This document shows positions 28,659-38,871 of a stretch of DNA of 64,000 nt, one piece after another (the first letter of the stretch is position 1; every line of letters starts with the position of its first letter). Below the pieces are notes generated by a model. It had not been told where the DNA came from. It did not search any database and saw only the letters and a list, made by a program, of their open reading frames with translations. Location of the stretch: the NCBI RefSeq assembly GCF_964026475.1, contig NZ_OZ032151.1, positions 372,001 to 436,000 of the forward strand, read 5' to 3'. The position numbers and the translations under genes were made by a program. Source of the DNA: Candidatus Tisiphia endosymbiont of Nemotelus nigrinus. Its GTDB lineage: Bacteria; Pseudomonadota; Alphaproteobacteria; Rickettsiales; Rickettsiaceae.

Positions 28659-29189
28659 GAAATGATGAGACATATAGTGAAACAAAAGTATGTTATTAAA
28701 AGTTTAAATAAATAAGGTTTAAATTTTAAAAAATCAGCGTTTTATAACAAAAAATTTACTCCAAAAATTAAATCCCCAATTTTATGCAAAAATTTTTTGT
28801 TAAGGTTTTAATTTTTTGATTTATTCTTAATTCTTAGCATTCCTGACGGAAAGACTAATTACTATATTATTTTTTGAGCTAGCACATTTTCCTTATAATT
28901 CAGCTAAGATAGTATTAGCACTACAGTTGTAGATTCTAAAAACTAGAAATTATCATGACTAAAACTATGATACAGTTGTATATTTATACCTAAATTTTAG
29001 CAACAAATTGTAAATAAAACACTCAAATTTCCTATAATTTATTCAATCTACCACTGTAGTATTAGGATCAGATTATATTTTTATCCCGATATAGCAGCAG
29101 GTATGAAGTAAAAATTCTATTCTTGAAATCTACTAATTATACTCTATACTAGCTCATTGTTGAATTTTGTAAATAATAAAGGGAGTGTT
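28659..29189. other. Gene-free AT-rich gap between the IS110 remnant and rpoZ
   Basis: About 530 bp, very AT-rich with long A and T runs around 28700-28830. I see no open frame with a ribosome site, no palindromic element and no RNA gene. It probably holds the rpoZ promoter, but no clear -35/-10 pair stands out. Confidence 0.5.
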
Positions 29190-29582
29190 ATGGCTAGGAT
29201 AACGATTGAAGATTGCGTTGGAAAAATTCACGATAGGTTTGAGTTGGTAGCTCTAGCCGCTCAAAGAGCAAATGATATAAACTCTGGTAGTACAATGACT
29301 ATTAGTAACGTTAAAGATGATAAGGCGACTGTGCTGGCGTTACGCGAAATAGCTGCTGGTCATGTGACAATTTCGACCATAAAGACCCAGTTATTAAAAC
29401 GCCTTCGAACAAAAAATAGAATCGATCCTATTGATGAAGAAAATACAGGTTCTTCTACTGATACTACTACAGAAGACTTTGATTATTTACCAAGTGGTTC
29501 AGATATCTGTGTTACAGAAGACTATTCTGATTTAGATGATCAAATATTTGATGATAACATTAGTGGTAACGAGCAAAAATGA
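29190..29582 (+). CDS. rpoZ: RNA polymerase omega subunit
   Basis: Promotes assembly of RNA polymerase by holding the beta-prime C-terminus. The core is MARITIEDCVGKIHDRFELVALAAQRA followed by VLALREIAAGHVT, both characteristic. The C-terminal extension (about 90-130) is acidic and low in complexity (SSTDTTTEDFDYLPSGSD), typical of alphaproteobacterial omega. ATG 29190 has a Shine-Dalgarno AAAGGGAG. An upstream in-frame TTG at 29157 is rejected because the family starts MARIT. It overlaps acpS by the ATGA arrangement. Confidence 0.95.
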   Translation: MARITIEDCVGKIHDRFELVALAAQRANDINSGSTMTISNVKDDKATVLALREIAAGHVTISTIKTQLLKRLRTKNRIDPIDEENTGSSTDTTTEDFDYLPSGSDICVTEDYSDLDDQIFDDNISGNEQK

Positions 29583-29971
29583 TTATTAGTATTGGTACAG
29601 ATATAGTACAAATTCCAAGAATAGAGAGGATATTAAACCTATATGGTCAATGTTTTATAGACAGAATTCTTTCTAAAAAGGAAGTACAAAAGCTAACTTC
29701 TATAAGCAAAGACCAACATGGTTGTTTTTTGGCAAAAAGGTTTGCTGCGAAAGAAGCAGTTAGCAAAGCCCTTGGTGTTGGAATTGGCAGAAATTTACAA
29801 TTTAAAGACATCTCTATATTAAATGATGATCTAGGAAAGCCATTTGTTTTGGGTTGTTATCCTGAAAACCTAAACAAATTTGGACGAAACCTTGAGCAAG
29901 TTAAAGTCCACTTGTCTATTTCAGACGATTACCCAATTGCTATAGCTTTTGTAATCGTTACCTCATTATAG
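29579..29971 (+). CDS. acpS: Holo-[acyl-carrier-protein] synthase
   Basis: Transfers the 4'-phosphopantetheine arm of CoA to acyl carrier protein. The metal-binding start IISIGTDIVQIPRIE is intact. So are the second signature FLAKRFAAKEAVSKALGVG and the late HLSISDDYPIAIAFVI. Length 130 is normal. The ATG overlaps the rpoZ stop (ATGA). Its own stop TAG is part of TATAGCTAACC, the end of a palindromic element that begins at 29968, so the element may have supplied the present stop. Confidence 0.95.
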   Translation: MIISIGTDIVQIPRIERILNLYGQCFIDRILSKKEVQKLTSISKDQHGCFLAKRFAAKEAVSKALGVGIGRNLQFKDISILNDDLGKPFVLGCYPENLNKFGRNLEQVKVHLSISDDYPIAIAFVIVTSL

Positions 29972-30005
29972 CTAACCTGACTAACATTATTATAGTGTGC
30001 CCAAT
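29968..30005. repeat. TATAGCTAACC element end at the acpS stop
   Basis: TATAGCTAACCTGACTAACATTATTATAGTG, like the left part of copies at 2898 and 41985. No matching right end is visible before the MFS gene, so the element is truncated or worn. Confidence 0.55.
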
Positions 30006-30098
30006 AATAAGACAGAACGAGACGGACGGATACTTGAATATCCTACGAATTGGATTAAAAATTAAATAGCGAGCAGAAGAAGCCTGTATAAGGCATTA

Positions 30099-31367
30099 TT
30101 ACAAGATATCAGGCTGCAACTTGGTTTTTCTTTTATAATCTTTCTCAAAATGCCTTACCATCAAATATGCTAATATTACAAAGAAAACAAGATATATGAT
30201 GGGGAATAATTTAAAGTTTAGATATTTCATTAATACTAGACATACATAATTTGCAGTACCAGACATCAACATTCCTCCAATAGTATGACCAAAACTTATT
30301 GCCCGGTAGCGATCACTGATAGCAAAAGATCTTACCACAACACCATGGGCAAGAGCATTGAAAGGTGCGACAAAACATGCAAGCATTAAACAAGAACACA
30401 AAGCCAGATTAACCATTTGGTAATTAATCGAAATAATAAATAATAGACTAGCTACAAGCGTGCCAAATAAACTAATCTTAAACACTTTCATTTGATTAAA
30501 TCGATCGGCAAGTAAGCCAGAAATAGGCATAGCAATTGCAAAACACATAATTATCATAACCGAAAAAGCACTCATAATGAAGCTGGTTTGCGGCAGGATC
30601 ATAGGTAAATATTGCCTCATAAAGATAATGGATATTTGATAAGTTGCACCAAATCCACCAGCAAGAAATACTACCATCAAAATGGTTTGCCATTGTTTGT
30701 GAACCAAAACAACCAAACTTTTTATTTTTATATTATTTTCTTGATTTTTCTTAAATTCTGGTGTTTCATCAAGTTTCCGACGGAAATATAGCGTAATTAA
30801 AGCTAAAGGTAAACTAACTAAAAAAGGAATACGCCAGCCCCAGTCTGGAAAAATATGAGCACTAAAAAAATTAGTTGCCCCTATTCCTAGTAACAAACCT
30901 AAAACTCCAGTACAACGAGTTATCGCTGAAGCTGTATATCGATATTTCTCCCCTAAATGTTCAATAACGTAAATAGCTGCTCCGTCATATTCCCCAGCTA
31001 CAAAAATACCCTGCATAATGCGACATAAAACCAAAATTACTGTACTCCAAACACCAATAGACGAATATTCTGGCAGCAAACCTATAATCATAGTAGGTAT
31101 AACAATACCTATTATTGTTATACTTAATGCCGTCTTACGCCCATAAATATCCCCGATACGTCCAAAAATCAGTGACCCCATAGGCTTCGATAAATATGCT
31201 AACGCATAAACAGCAAAAACATTTATTAGACTAGTTATATAATCAGCATTTGGGAAGAATTTAATAGCAATAATTCCGGCAGAAAAACCGTATAAACTAT
31301 AGTCGTAATACTCAACGATTGTCCCTAAAAATGCTCCTATAATTTTATTTTTTGTCTTTTCTTTCAT
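30099..31367 (-). CDS. MFS transporter, ProP-like (proline/betaine or metabolite:H+ symporter family)
   Basis: Twelve-helix major facilitator protein of 422 residues. It starts KNKIIGAFLGTIVEYYDYSLYGF, the helix 1 signature of the metabolite:proton symporter group, and carries the loop 2-3 motif KPMGSLIFGRIGDIYGRKTAL. The loop 4 motif VAGEYDGAAIYVIEHLGEKYR and loop 8-9 ISGLLADRFNQMK are also present. Rickettsiae carry many ProP paralogues, and the substrate of this one is unknown. It lies 12 bp after aspS on the same strand, so it is likely its operon partner. Confidence 0.85.
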   Translation of the reverse strand: MKEKTKNKIIGAFLGTIVEYYDYSLYGFSAGIIAIKFFPNADYITSLINVFAVYALAYLSKPMGSLIFGRIGDIYGRKTALSITIIGIVIPTMIIGLLPEYSSIGVWSTVILVLCRIMQGIFVAGEYDGAAIYVIEHLGEKYRYTASAITRCTGVLGLLLGIGATNFFSAHIFPDWGWRIPFLVSLPLALITLYFRRKLDETPEFKKNQENNIKIKSLVVLVHKQWQTILMVVFLAGGFGATYQISIIFMRQYLPMILPQTSFIMSAFSVMIIMCFAIAMPISGLLADRFNQMKVFKISLFGTLVASLLFIISINYQMVNLALCSCLMLACFVAPFNALAHGVVVRSFAISDRYRAISFGHTIGGMLMSGTANYVCLVLMKYLNFKLFPIIYLVFFVILAYLMVRHFEKDYKRKTKLQPDIL

Positions 31368-31379
31368 TTGTCATCTTAT

Positions 31380-33194
31380 TTAAGCCCCTTCAGTTAGTAA
31401 TCTATTTCTGACTGAAGGTGATAAGTTAAGATTAAGCTCTTTTAAAGCTTTTTCCTCAATATAATCGGGAGCATTCATCAATAAATCTTCCGCCTGTTGA
31501 TTTAATGGGAAAGCTATTACCTCTCTAATATTTGTTGAATCAGTTAATAACATAACAATCCTATCTATGCCGGGGGCTATCCCTCCATGTGGCGGAGCAC
31601 CAAATTTAAATGCTCTGATCATTCCACCAAATCTTTTATCAACAATTTCCGGGGGGTATCCAGCAATCTCAAAAGCTTTATACATTATTTCCGGTTTATG
31701 ATTTCTAATTGCTCCACTAGATAACTCAATACCATTACAAACAATATCATATTGATATGCTTTGATGGCTAGTAAATCATCTACTGTTTTGGCTGATTCT
31801 AGCACTCCCATGCCACCTTGTGGCATAGAAAACGGATTATGACTAAAATCTATTTTGTTAGTTTGCTCATTTAATTCATAAAATGGGAAATCTGTTATCC
31901 AACAAAACTCAAAACAATCTTTTTTAAGTAAAGCTAAATCTTCAGCTAATTTAGTTCGGAGTTTACCAGCAAGTTTAGAGGCTTTATCCACTTTATCACT
32001 AGTAAAAAAGACAGTATCGCCATTTTGTAAATTTGCTAAAGACTTTAAATTCAATAATTGTTCCTCTGTTAGAAATTTAACAATAGGTCCTTTAACTTGC
32101 CCATTTTCTAGAAACTGGATATAACCAAGCCCACTTGCTCCCTCGGAAGTTGCAAATTCTGCCATTTTATCAAAGAAGCTTCTTGGTAAAGTAGAAGTTT
32201 TAGGAGCTGGCACTGCTCTTACAATAGAACCATTCTTTATATTCTCTTTAAAAATAGCAAAATTAGATTCTCTAAATAATTCAGTAACGTCAGCAATTAT
32301 TAGCGGATTTCTAAGGTCTGGCTTGTCAGTGCCATATTTTAGCATTGCTTCTTCATATGGAATTTGAACAAAAGGAATACTCGATACTTTCTTATCAGAA
32401 AATTTGCTAAATATTTCATACATCACCGGTTCAATAGTATTAAATATATCTTCTTGCGTAACAAAAGACATCTCTATATCCAATTGATAGAATTCACCTG
32501 GCGACCTATCAGCTCTTGCATCCTCATCTCTAAAACAAGGAGCTATCTGAAAATAACGATCAAATCCTGATACCATAAGCAATTGTTTGAATTGCTGCGG
32601 AGCTTGCGGTAAAGCATAAAATTTTCCAGGATGCAATCGGCTGGGTACTAAGAAATCCCTAGCCCCTTCTGGAGAACTGGCAGTTAGGATTGGCGTTTGA
32701 AACTCAGTAAAGCCGCCCTGCATCATAAGATGACGTAAATGAGCAATAACTTGCGATCTTAGCATAATGTTATTATGCAGCTTTTCACGCCTAAGATCTA
32801 AGAAACGATATTTTAACCTAGTTTCTTCGGGAGAAATTTGTTCAGAATTAACCATTAATGGTAAAGATTCTGCATTAGACTCAATTATAAACTCACTTAC
32901 CAATATTTCAATTTTACCAGTCATTAACGAGTCATTTATTGTGTCATCGAGCCTTGCTACCACTTCGCCAACAATAGTTATAACCGATTCGTACCTTAAC
33001 CGACTAGCAGCATCCATCAAACTTGGATTTTGATCAGTAAACACCAATTGGCTGACACCAAAATGATCCCTAAGATCAATAAAGACCAAATTACCGTGAT
33101 CCCTTCTTCTATGTACCCAGCCAGATAATTTTACCTTTTTCCCAACATCACTTAATCGCAATTCATTACAATTATGCGTTCTATATTTATGCAT
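31380..33194 (-). CDS. aspS: Aspartyl-tRNA synthetase (probably non-discriminating)
   Basis: Class IIb synthetase of about 604 residues, bacterial type. It has an OB-fold anticodon domain ([22 protein letters not shown]), motif 2 ([25 protein letters not shown]) and an inserted GAD domain (about 290-410). Catalytic residues follow in the class II fold with motif 3 [14 protein letters not shown]. In rickettsiae that use GatCAB this enzyme usually charges both tRNA-Asp and tRNA-Asn; that is family knowledge, not visible here. I place the start at ATG 33194 (MHKYRTHN). An in-frame ATG four codons upstream is less conserved. Confidence 0.94.
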   Translation of the reverse strand: MHKYRTHNCNELRLSDVGKKVKLSGWVHRRRDHGNLVFIDLRDHFGVSQLVFTDQNPSLMDAASRLRYESVITIVGEVVARLDDTINDSLMTGKIEILVSEFIIESNAESLPLMVNSEQISPEETRLKYRFLDLRREKLHNNIMLRSQVIAHLRHLMMQGGFTEFQTPILTASSPEGARDFLVPSRLHPGKFYALPQAPQQFKQLLMVSGFDRYFQIAPCFRDEDARADRSPGEFYQLDIEMSFVTQEDIFNTIEPVMYEIFSKFSDKKVSSIPFVQIPYEEAMLKYGTDKPDLRNPLIIADVTELFRESNFAIFKENIKNGSIVRAVPAPKTSTLPRSFFDKMAEFATSEGASGLGYIQFLENGQVKGPIVKFLTEEQLLNLKSLANLQNGDTVFFTSDKVDKASKLAGKLRTKLAEDLALLKKDCFEFCWITDFPFYELNEQTNKIDFSHNPFSMPQGGMGVLESAKTVDDLLAIKAYQYDIVCNGIELSSGAIRNHKPEIMYKAFEIAGYPPEIVDKRFGGMIRAFKFGAPPHGGIAPGIDRIVMLLTDSTNIREVIAFPLNQQAEDLLMNAPDYIEEKALKELNLNLSPSVRNRLLTEGA

Positions 33195-33347
33195 CTTACT
33201 CAACATATTTATTTTGTTTGTATAGATATATAAAAAATATCCATATTAGGCAATAGACTTCTTGTTAAATTCTATACCTTCCTAATAGACAATATATCAT
33301 AAAAATTAACTACACTAATAGATATATGCAAATTATTTGACATAAAT

Positions 33348-35108
33348 TTAACGAACAATATTAGAACCTTTCTTTTTAACAGGTAAGGCGGGGGTTGCAG
33401 AAGGTTTTATGCCTTTATTATATGCTGGAAGTCTCTTTATGATAGGCTTAGGTTCTGTAGTTGGAAATAGTGTTTTATCAAATGATTCTGGGTTTATTTT
33501 TCTAAGCTCTACTAGTTGTTGGTTTGTAATACTCTTTATATCATCAGGTTTTAGTTTTATTTCAGCATTATTCTCAGCTAGAAACTCGGATAATTTTGTT
33601 GTCAGAACACTGTTAGGCATTACGTGAGAAGAAATGGATAGTTTAATTTTTTCTTCAACAAATTTATTGCTTTTCCTTTCTTCAACTCTTTTTACTTCCA
33701 TAGAAAGTTTTTCTAGTTTGCTACTGTCAATAGTAAAATTCTTATTCCACAAACTAGTATTACCCTTGTTCGCAAGATGGTTTGTAAGCTCTTTTGTTAA
33801 ACTATTTTTATGGCTTTTTAGATATTCAGGATCAAGATCAGACAAAGCAGGCAATAACTTATTTTTAATTTCCGCCAACTGTTCAGGTTTTATTTTAGCA
33901 TTTTTTTCTTTTAAAACCGCATCAATTGCCTTGGAAATTATCGGCAAGCTTATTTCTGTGTTAATTTTTTTTTCTGGTCGTCCTTCTGATATTTTTTCTG
34001 AAGAAATAATTGATGCCGCCTTTGTTAACGGCTCACTTTTTTTGCCATGTTTCTCAATTAGCTGATTGGAAATATTCTGTAGTGACTCAGTAGAAATAGT
34101 CAATTCTTTGGTAAGACTTGAACCAAGAGTCTTACGCTTTACAATATCTTTTGTAACCTCTGATATTATGTCTCCCTTGTTATTTCGTAGATCATCAGGG
34201 TCAAGTTTGGTCAATGCCTGGGATATTTGGTAAGTAATTTTTTCTTTCTGCTTATCTGGAATATCTATTTCTTTTTTAATGTTTTGGAGAACTTCTTGTA
34301 CGGTTTGTTCTACTTGTAATACCGCCACTTTGCTATTCACCTCTTCGAGAATGCTGTTAATAGAGTTAGCAAATTGCTTGACATTTTCTGGTGTAATTTT
34401 CTTATCATCTAACACACCCCATTGCTTTGTATCACCATCTATTGCAAAAATTTTAAGAGTTTCTTTATTAATCAAACTCATTAATTGTGAAAGATTTTGC
34501 TCTGACAACATGGCTTTCTCCAATTCAGACGGAATATCCTTGATGTAAGGAGTAATCTGAGAAAAAAAAGCTTTTCTCTTTTCAGGATCAATAGCCTTAG
34601 GATTTCCATTGCTGTCCATTCCCATAATCTTAACGTCTGTAAACAGTTGACCAACCAACCTCTTGTTTACAAGAGCTCTAATTCCATCATTGGTTGACAA
34701 TGCTTCGGCTATTTTGCTTCAGTAATCATCTACTTCATGCTTAAAATCAGCAAAATATTTCGAACCAATACCTTCTTTCTCCATTTTTGCAATTTTTTTA
34801 TCTATTGCTTTTAGAGATGCTAGCAAACTCTTAACATCTCTAGCTTTATTTTTTGCATCATCTGGATCTTCTTCTAAGAAGGTTTTGCGTGCTGTAAGAA
34901 AATCCTGATGCGTAATATCAATAATTCCTTTATTAGACTTTGCTATACTTACAAGTGTACCAGCAAAAAAACTTTCGCTACTTTTTAATTCATTCCGCAA
35001 GTCTGTAATAGTATCATTAACTCTTTTTAATATGGTACTTTCTTTGCCTGTAACAATGTCTTCACCTTCACTTTCGTAACCAGAATCATTACCACCATTA
35101 TCTTGCAT
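33348..35108 (-). pseudogene. Unknown helical protein, split by one in-frame TGA
   Basis: Two open frames in the same register, 35108-34719 (129 residues) and 34700-33348 (450 residues), are separated by a TGA at 34719-34721 and six further sense codons. The second has only a TTG to start from and no ribosome site, so they look like one ancestral gene of about 587 codons with a nonsense mutation (TGG to TGA would do). The sequence is not recognised. It is helical, Lys/Glu/Ser-rich, with internal repeats: ALTKLDPDDLRNNKGDIISE and ALSDLDPEYLKSHKNSLTKE are copies about 130 residues apart, and a third, weaker copy (VELRKINPESFDKTLF) lies near the end. The C-terminus is basic and Pro-rich. No export signal. 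Possibly a decayed effector or surface-associated protein. Confidence 0.65.
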
Positions 35109-35174
35109 AAATATCTCCTATCGTTTGTTAAAGATACGTTGTTATTTTATCAAATAAGATAAGTAAACTTAATC

Positions 35175-35813
35175 TTATTCCTCTACTGATTGTTCACGTA
35201 TTACCTGCAAGTTATTTTGACAATTATGCCAAAGGTTCTTGATTTCTTGTTCGTAAGCAATCAACTCAAGCATAGTCCAATTAAATTGTTCAAAAAGTTT
35301 ATATGCACTATTTATTCCTCTATGAATAGCATCTATATCAAACAATTTTGCAGAAAATAATTCTTCTATCCTTGCTTCTTGTGCTTTTTTATATTCATTA
35401 TGATTAGCAACACCAAATTCTGCTACATCATGCATCTGACTGGTCCGCACCTGTATTTCTACATTACGTTTAGGAGTACCAATGGCAGCTACGATATGTA
35501 GAGAACTATAACCATTTGCCTTAGGATTAACAATATAATCTTTATATTTCTCAAGGTTATTATGGTATAAATCATTAATAATGTCCAATACTGTGTAACA
35601 GTCTTCTTGCTTGTCAACTATGATTCTAAAAGCAATTAGGTCAGTTAATTGATGAAAATCAATGTTTTTTCTTAGCAGTTTCTTTAAGATAGAATAAGGA
35701 TCTTTTAATCTATAGGATATCTTATCTACTATGGACCTTTCGTGTAACTTATTACCAATAGTACGTGCGATCTTGTGTAAATTATCAATATCTTTATATA
35801 GCATGAACTTCAT
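35175..35813 (-). CDS. RelA/SpoT-type (p)ppGpp synthetase domain protein, synthetase only
   Basis: 212 residues corresponding to the synthetase domain of Rsh proteins. SYRLKDPYSILKKL is the substrate-binding G-loop region. DLIAFRIIVDKQEDCY has the catalytic Asp, and KDYIVNPKANGYSSLH is the GTP-site loop. VEIQVRTSQMHDVAEFGVANH includes the catalytic Glu. The N-terminal HD hydrolase domain and C-terminal TGS/ACT domains are absent. A helical tail of about 55 residues follows. Rickettsial genomes carry fragmented spoT paralogues. Here the domain is complete by motif, so it could act as a small alarmone synthetase or transfer pyrophosphate to another target. The gene lies 66 bp upstream of the split unknown gene on the same strand. 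Confidence 0.85.
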   Translation of the reverse strand: MKFMLYKDIDNLHKIARTIGNKLHERSIVDKISYRLKDPYSILKKLLRKNIDFHQLTDLIAFRIIVDKQEDCYTVLDIINDLYHNNLEKYKDYIVNPKANGYSSLHIVAAIGTPKRNVEIQVRTSQMHDVAEFGVANHNEYKKAQEARIEELFSAKLFDIDAIHRGINSAYKLFEQFNWTMLELIAYEQEIKNLWHNCQNNLQVIREQSVEE

Positions 35814-35925
35814 ATTGTTACTTATAACTATTTTGGCTATTATATATCTTACGAATATTAATAAAAATTACTGCTCCCTGTCAACGGTTAAATTCTTAAT
35901 TTATTGAATAAGTGTTATTTCGAAA

Positions 35926-36016
35926 GTATATGCAAATGATTTGGAAAATTGGAGCATAAAAAGAAGGATGCCTGAAGTTTTATATGAAACCGATGCTTCA
36001 AATCATTTGCGTATAC
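35926..36016. repeat. Palindromic element with GTATATGCAAATGATTTG ends
   Basis: Left end 35926-35943 and right end 35999-36016 (CAAATCATTTGCGTATAC) pair with one mismatch; the middle is about 55 bases. It lies directly downstream of the glycosyltransferase gene, whose stop is 4 bases away, and may serve as a transcript-end hairpin. A loose half copy (ATATATGCAAATTATTTG) is at 33321-33338. Confidence 0.7.
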
Positions 36017-36019
36017 AAT

Positions 36020-37813
36020 TCATTGCTTGTTGTGAAGTACCCAACTTATAACCCTCCTTACACCTCCATGTATTCTCCTATAAATTTTGTTCCACGTAAT
36101 CCTAGGACCATCTATACGCAATGACCTAATTAATTGTATTATTACATTAGGTTTACGATTATTAAATGACATAGTAGGTACGTCATTAAATTTTATTAAT
36201 TTATCTAATGGTAGCTCAAAGATTTTCGTTGTAAATAAAATCAAAGAATCAACTTGCTTATCAAATTGACTTAAATATTGATGGTTAATAACAAATGAGG
36301 AAATATTTATTAACCTCATTGTCATTTTTTTACTGTTAAAACAGTTACTAGTTCCATAATCAACTCTAACCTGTGATAAAGCTAGGTCAATTGCTCCTAT
36401 ATCATGTTTACTTGCTATAGAGATATACAAACATACGTCTTCGCCAATCTTTATATTTTCAGGGAATTCATTTGACACAAAAAGAGAAGCTTTCCCCATC
36501 ACAGTAGAGATTGTTATAGGACATTTTTCAATAATTTTAGGAAAAATATGTCCACTAAAAGTGCCAGAGTGAATATATTTAATCAGATTTCCATTCCAAT
36601 CCATTCTATGGTAAGAACTATGTGAAAATAATAAACTATTCTCTTCCATAAACTTCAATTGAGTTTCAAGTTTATTATCATAAAACAAATCATCAGAATC
36701 AATGAATGCTATATACTGCCCAGATGCCTGTTTAATAGCTAGGTTACGTGCTGCTGCTGGTCCAGCATTTTCTTTACGAATATATTTAATCCTACTATCC
36801 TTATTGCATTCTTTAATCAATGCAGAGACGTCATCTTCAGAGCCATCATCCACTAAAATCAGTTCCAAGTTTTGATGAGTTTGCGCAATGACACTCCTAA
36901 TTGACTCTATTGACAAATTGACTCTATTATAAATTGGCATAATTACACTAATCTTAATACCAGATAAGAAGTCCTTTGCCATTGATTCAGCTAGCTTAGA
37001 TGCTTGATTATAATGAGCATTTGCAAGAAAAATATTAGTACGATGTAAGAATAAGTAAGGTGAGCCTTCCATTATAGTCATTTCTTCTGAAGTTAGCCTT
37101 CTGAGGAATCCGGACCACAACTCATTACATTCATCGATATGGCTAGTGATTTTATGTGTTCCTCGATCCGGATGAACACGACTTTTAATTAGAATGCGAG
37201 CATCAAAATGAGTAGGTGCTACCCTTAAAAATTCAAACCACAGCGCATAATCTTGGGTAGTCAATAATGTTTCATCAAAAACACCAATTTCATGGAAATA
37301 TTTTATAGGTATTAAGAGAACACATCCGTGAATTAATCCCCGCATAAGAATAAATAACGGGATATTACATTTCTCAATGGTGAATATTTTATCTAGTCTT
37401 TCAAAACACAATGACCTAGATTTATGGTCTATAACTTCGTACCCGCCGTAAATAATTGTATTACGATTAGCAAGATTACTTAGTATATTAATTTGATGTT
37501 CAATTTTTTCAGGGGTATAGAGATCATCATGACTTAGCCACGAAAAATATTCTCCTGTCATTTCCCTAATTGCCAAATTTAATGCTGAAGCTACTCCACC
37601 ATTTGCTTTAGAAAAATAACGAATCTTGTCACCATAACTCAAAGCTATGCGCTCTGTTTCACCATTATCGTTTGATCCATCATTAACAACTATAATTTCC
37701 AAATTTTTGTAAGTCTGAGCTACTGCGCTATCTATTGCTTGACGCATATAATTAGCACCATTATACACTGGAATAACAATTGAAACTTTAGGGTAAAATG
37801 TGGTGTTAGTCAT
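36020..37813 (-). CDS. Double-domain GT2 glycosyltransferase
   Basis: 597 residues with two GT-A family 2 domains. Domain 1 (about 5-230) has VSIVIPVYNGANYMRQAI, VVNDGSNDNG and a DXD-like SHDDLYTPEK. Domain 2 (about 285-510) has ISVIMPIYNRVNLSIES, LVDDGSEDDV and FIDSDDLFYDNK. Domain 2 is very close to the single-domain protein encoded just upstream at 37880-38791, so this gene probably arose by duplication and fusion. Cytoplasmic, no membrane segment. Last gene of the rmlD-capD-wecB-GT2-GT2 operon, so it likely adds sugars to the O-antigen repeat unit. Donor and linkage are unknown. Confidence 0.88.
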   Translation of the reverse strand: MTNTTFYPKVSIVIPVYNGANYMRQAIDSAVAQTYKNLEIIVVNDGSNDNGETERIALSYGDKIRYFSKANGGVASALNLAIREMTGEYFSWLSHDDLYTPEKIEHQINILSNLANRNTIIYGGYEVIDHKSRSLCFERLDKIFTIEKCNIPLFILMRGLIHGCVLLIPIKYFHEIGVFDETLLTTQDYALWFEFLRVAPTHFDARILIKSRVHPDRGTHKITSHIDECNELWSGFLRRLTSEEMTIMEGSPYLFLHRTNIFLANAHYNQASKLAESMAKDFLSGIKISVIMPIYNRVNLSIESIRSVIAQTHQNLELILVDDGSEDDVSALIKECNKDSRIKYIRKENAGPAAARNLAIKQASGQYIAFIDSDDLFYDNKLETQLKFMEENSLLFSHSSYHRMDWNGNLIKYIHSGTFSGHIFPKIIEKCPITISTVMGKASLFVSNEFPENIKIGEDVCLYISIASKHDIGAIDLALSQVRVDYGTSNCFNSKKMTMRLINISSFVINHQYLSQFDKQVDSLILFTTKIFELPLDKLIKFNDVPTMSFNNRKPNVIIQLIRSLRIDGPRITWNKIYRRIHGGVRRVISWVLHNKQ

Positions 37814-37879
37814 TAAAGATTCTGAATTAGTTAAAACATATAATGATTGCTTAATATTATCTAATATAGTTCCTTGTAG

Positions 37880-38791
37880 TTACAAAAACTTATTAATTAT
37901 TTTTCTATAAATTTTATAACATGTTTTTATTATACCATCAGTATATAATGACTTAAATAATCGTACTATTTTTGTATTAGGAAAAGTCTTATCTTCCAGC
38001 TGTATAACTTGTGGTTGTATAATTTGTGGATTAACAATATTAGCAGCAGCTAATATTAATTTACTAGTTTCTATATTAAATTTACTTAAATACTCATCAT
38101 GCATAACGAAAGAAGCAATATTTAACAATCCTATGGATAATTTTTTAGGATTATAAGCATGAGTAGTAGTATAATCAATTCTAACTTTTGATAAAATAAG
38201 ATCTATACCTGCTATCTTATGTTTGCTAGCTATAGAAATCCATAAACAAACATCCTCACCAATTCTTAGATTTTCAGAAAAAAAATAGTTTTTTAAAAGA
38301 GAAGCCCTTACCATTACAGTAGACGGTGCTATTACACACTGAGAAATAATTTGAGGAAAAACATTGCCATGAAAAGTACCTGAATTAACATATTTTAGAT
38401 GTTGTCCTTTAAAATTTATTTCTTGATAAGAAGTATGCGAGAATAAAAAATTATTCTCCTCCATAAATTTTAGTTGGGTTTCTAACTTATTCTTATAGAA
38501 TAAATCATCTGAATCAATAAGTGCGATATATTTACCTGTGGCATTTTCTATAGCTACATTGCGTGCTGCTGCTGCTCCTAAATTTTCTTCTTTACGAATA
38601 TATTTTATTCTGGGGTCTTTTTTGCTTTCAGCAATTAAGGCTGAAATATCATCACTAGAAGCATCATCTACTAAAATTAATTCCAGGTTTTTATGAGTTT
38701 GAGCAATAACACTTTTAATTGACTCAATTGCTACATTAACTCTATTATAAATTGGCATGATTACACTAATCTTAATGTCAGTATTTGTCAT
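37880..38791 (-). CDS. GT2 family glycosyltransferase
   Basis: 303 residues, one GT-A fold. ISVIMPIYNRVNVAIESIKS is the nucleotide-binding start, ELILVDDASSDDISALI follows, and the DXD motif is in ALIDSDDLFYKNK. A distinct middle with RIGEDVCLWISIASKHKI is shared with the second domain of the downstream enzyme. The C-terminal 60 residues diverge and end basic. It lies between wecB and the double-domain enzyme in the same operon. Inferred job: one transfer step in O-antigen unit assembly on the undecaprenyl carrier. Confidence 0.88.
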   Translation of the reverse strand: MTNTDIKISVIMPIYNRVNVAIESIKSVIAQTHKNLELILVDDASSDDISALIAESKKDPRIKYIRKEENLGAAAARNVAIENATGKYIALIDSDDLFYKNKLETQLKFMEENNFLFSHTSYQEINFKGQHLKYVNSGTFHGNVFPQIISQCVIAPSTVMVRASLLKNYFFSENLRIGEDVCLWISIASKHKIAGIDLILSKVRIDYTTTHAYNPKKLSIGLLNIASFVMHDEYLSKFNIETSKLILAAANIVNPQIIQPQVIQLEDKTFPNTKIVRLFKSLYTDGIIKTCYKIYRKIINKFL

Positions 38792-38871
38792 TAAAAATCC
38801 TATTATCTAACTGTTCTTAAAGGTATCAAGTACTCTAGGTTAATCTTTTACAAAATTACTACCTTTCTTTC

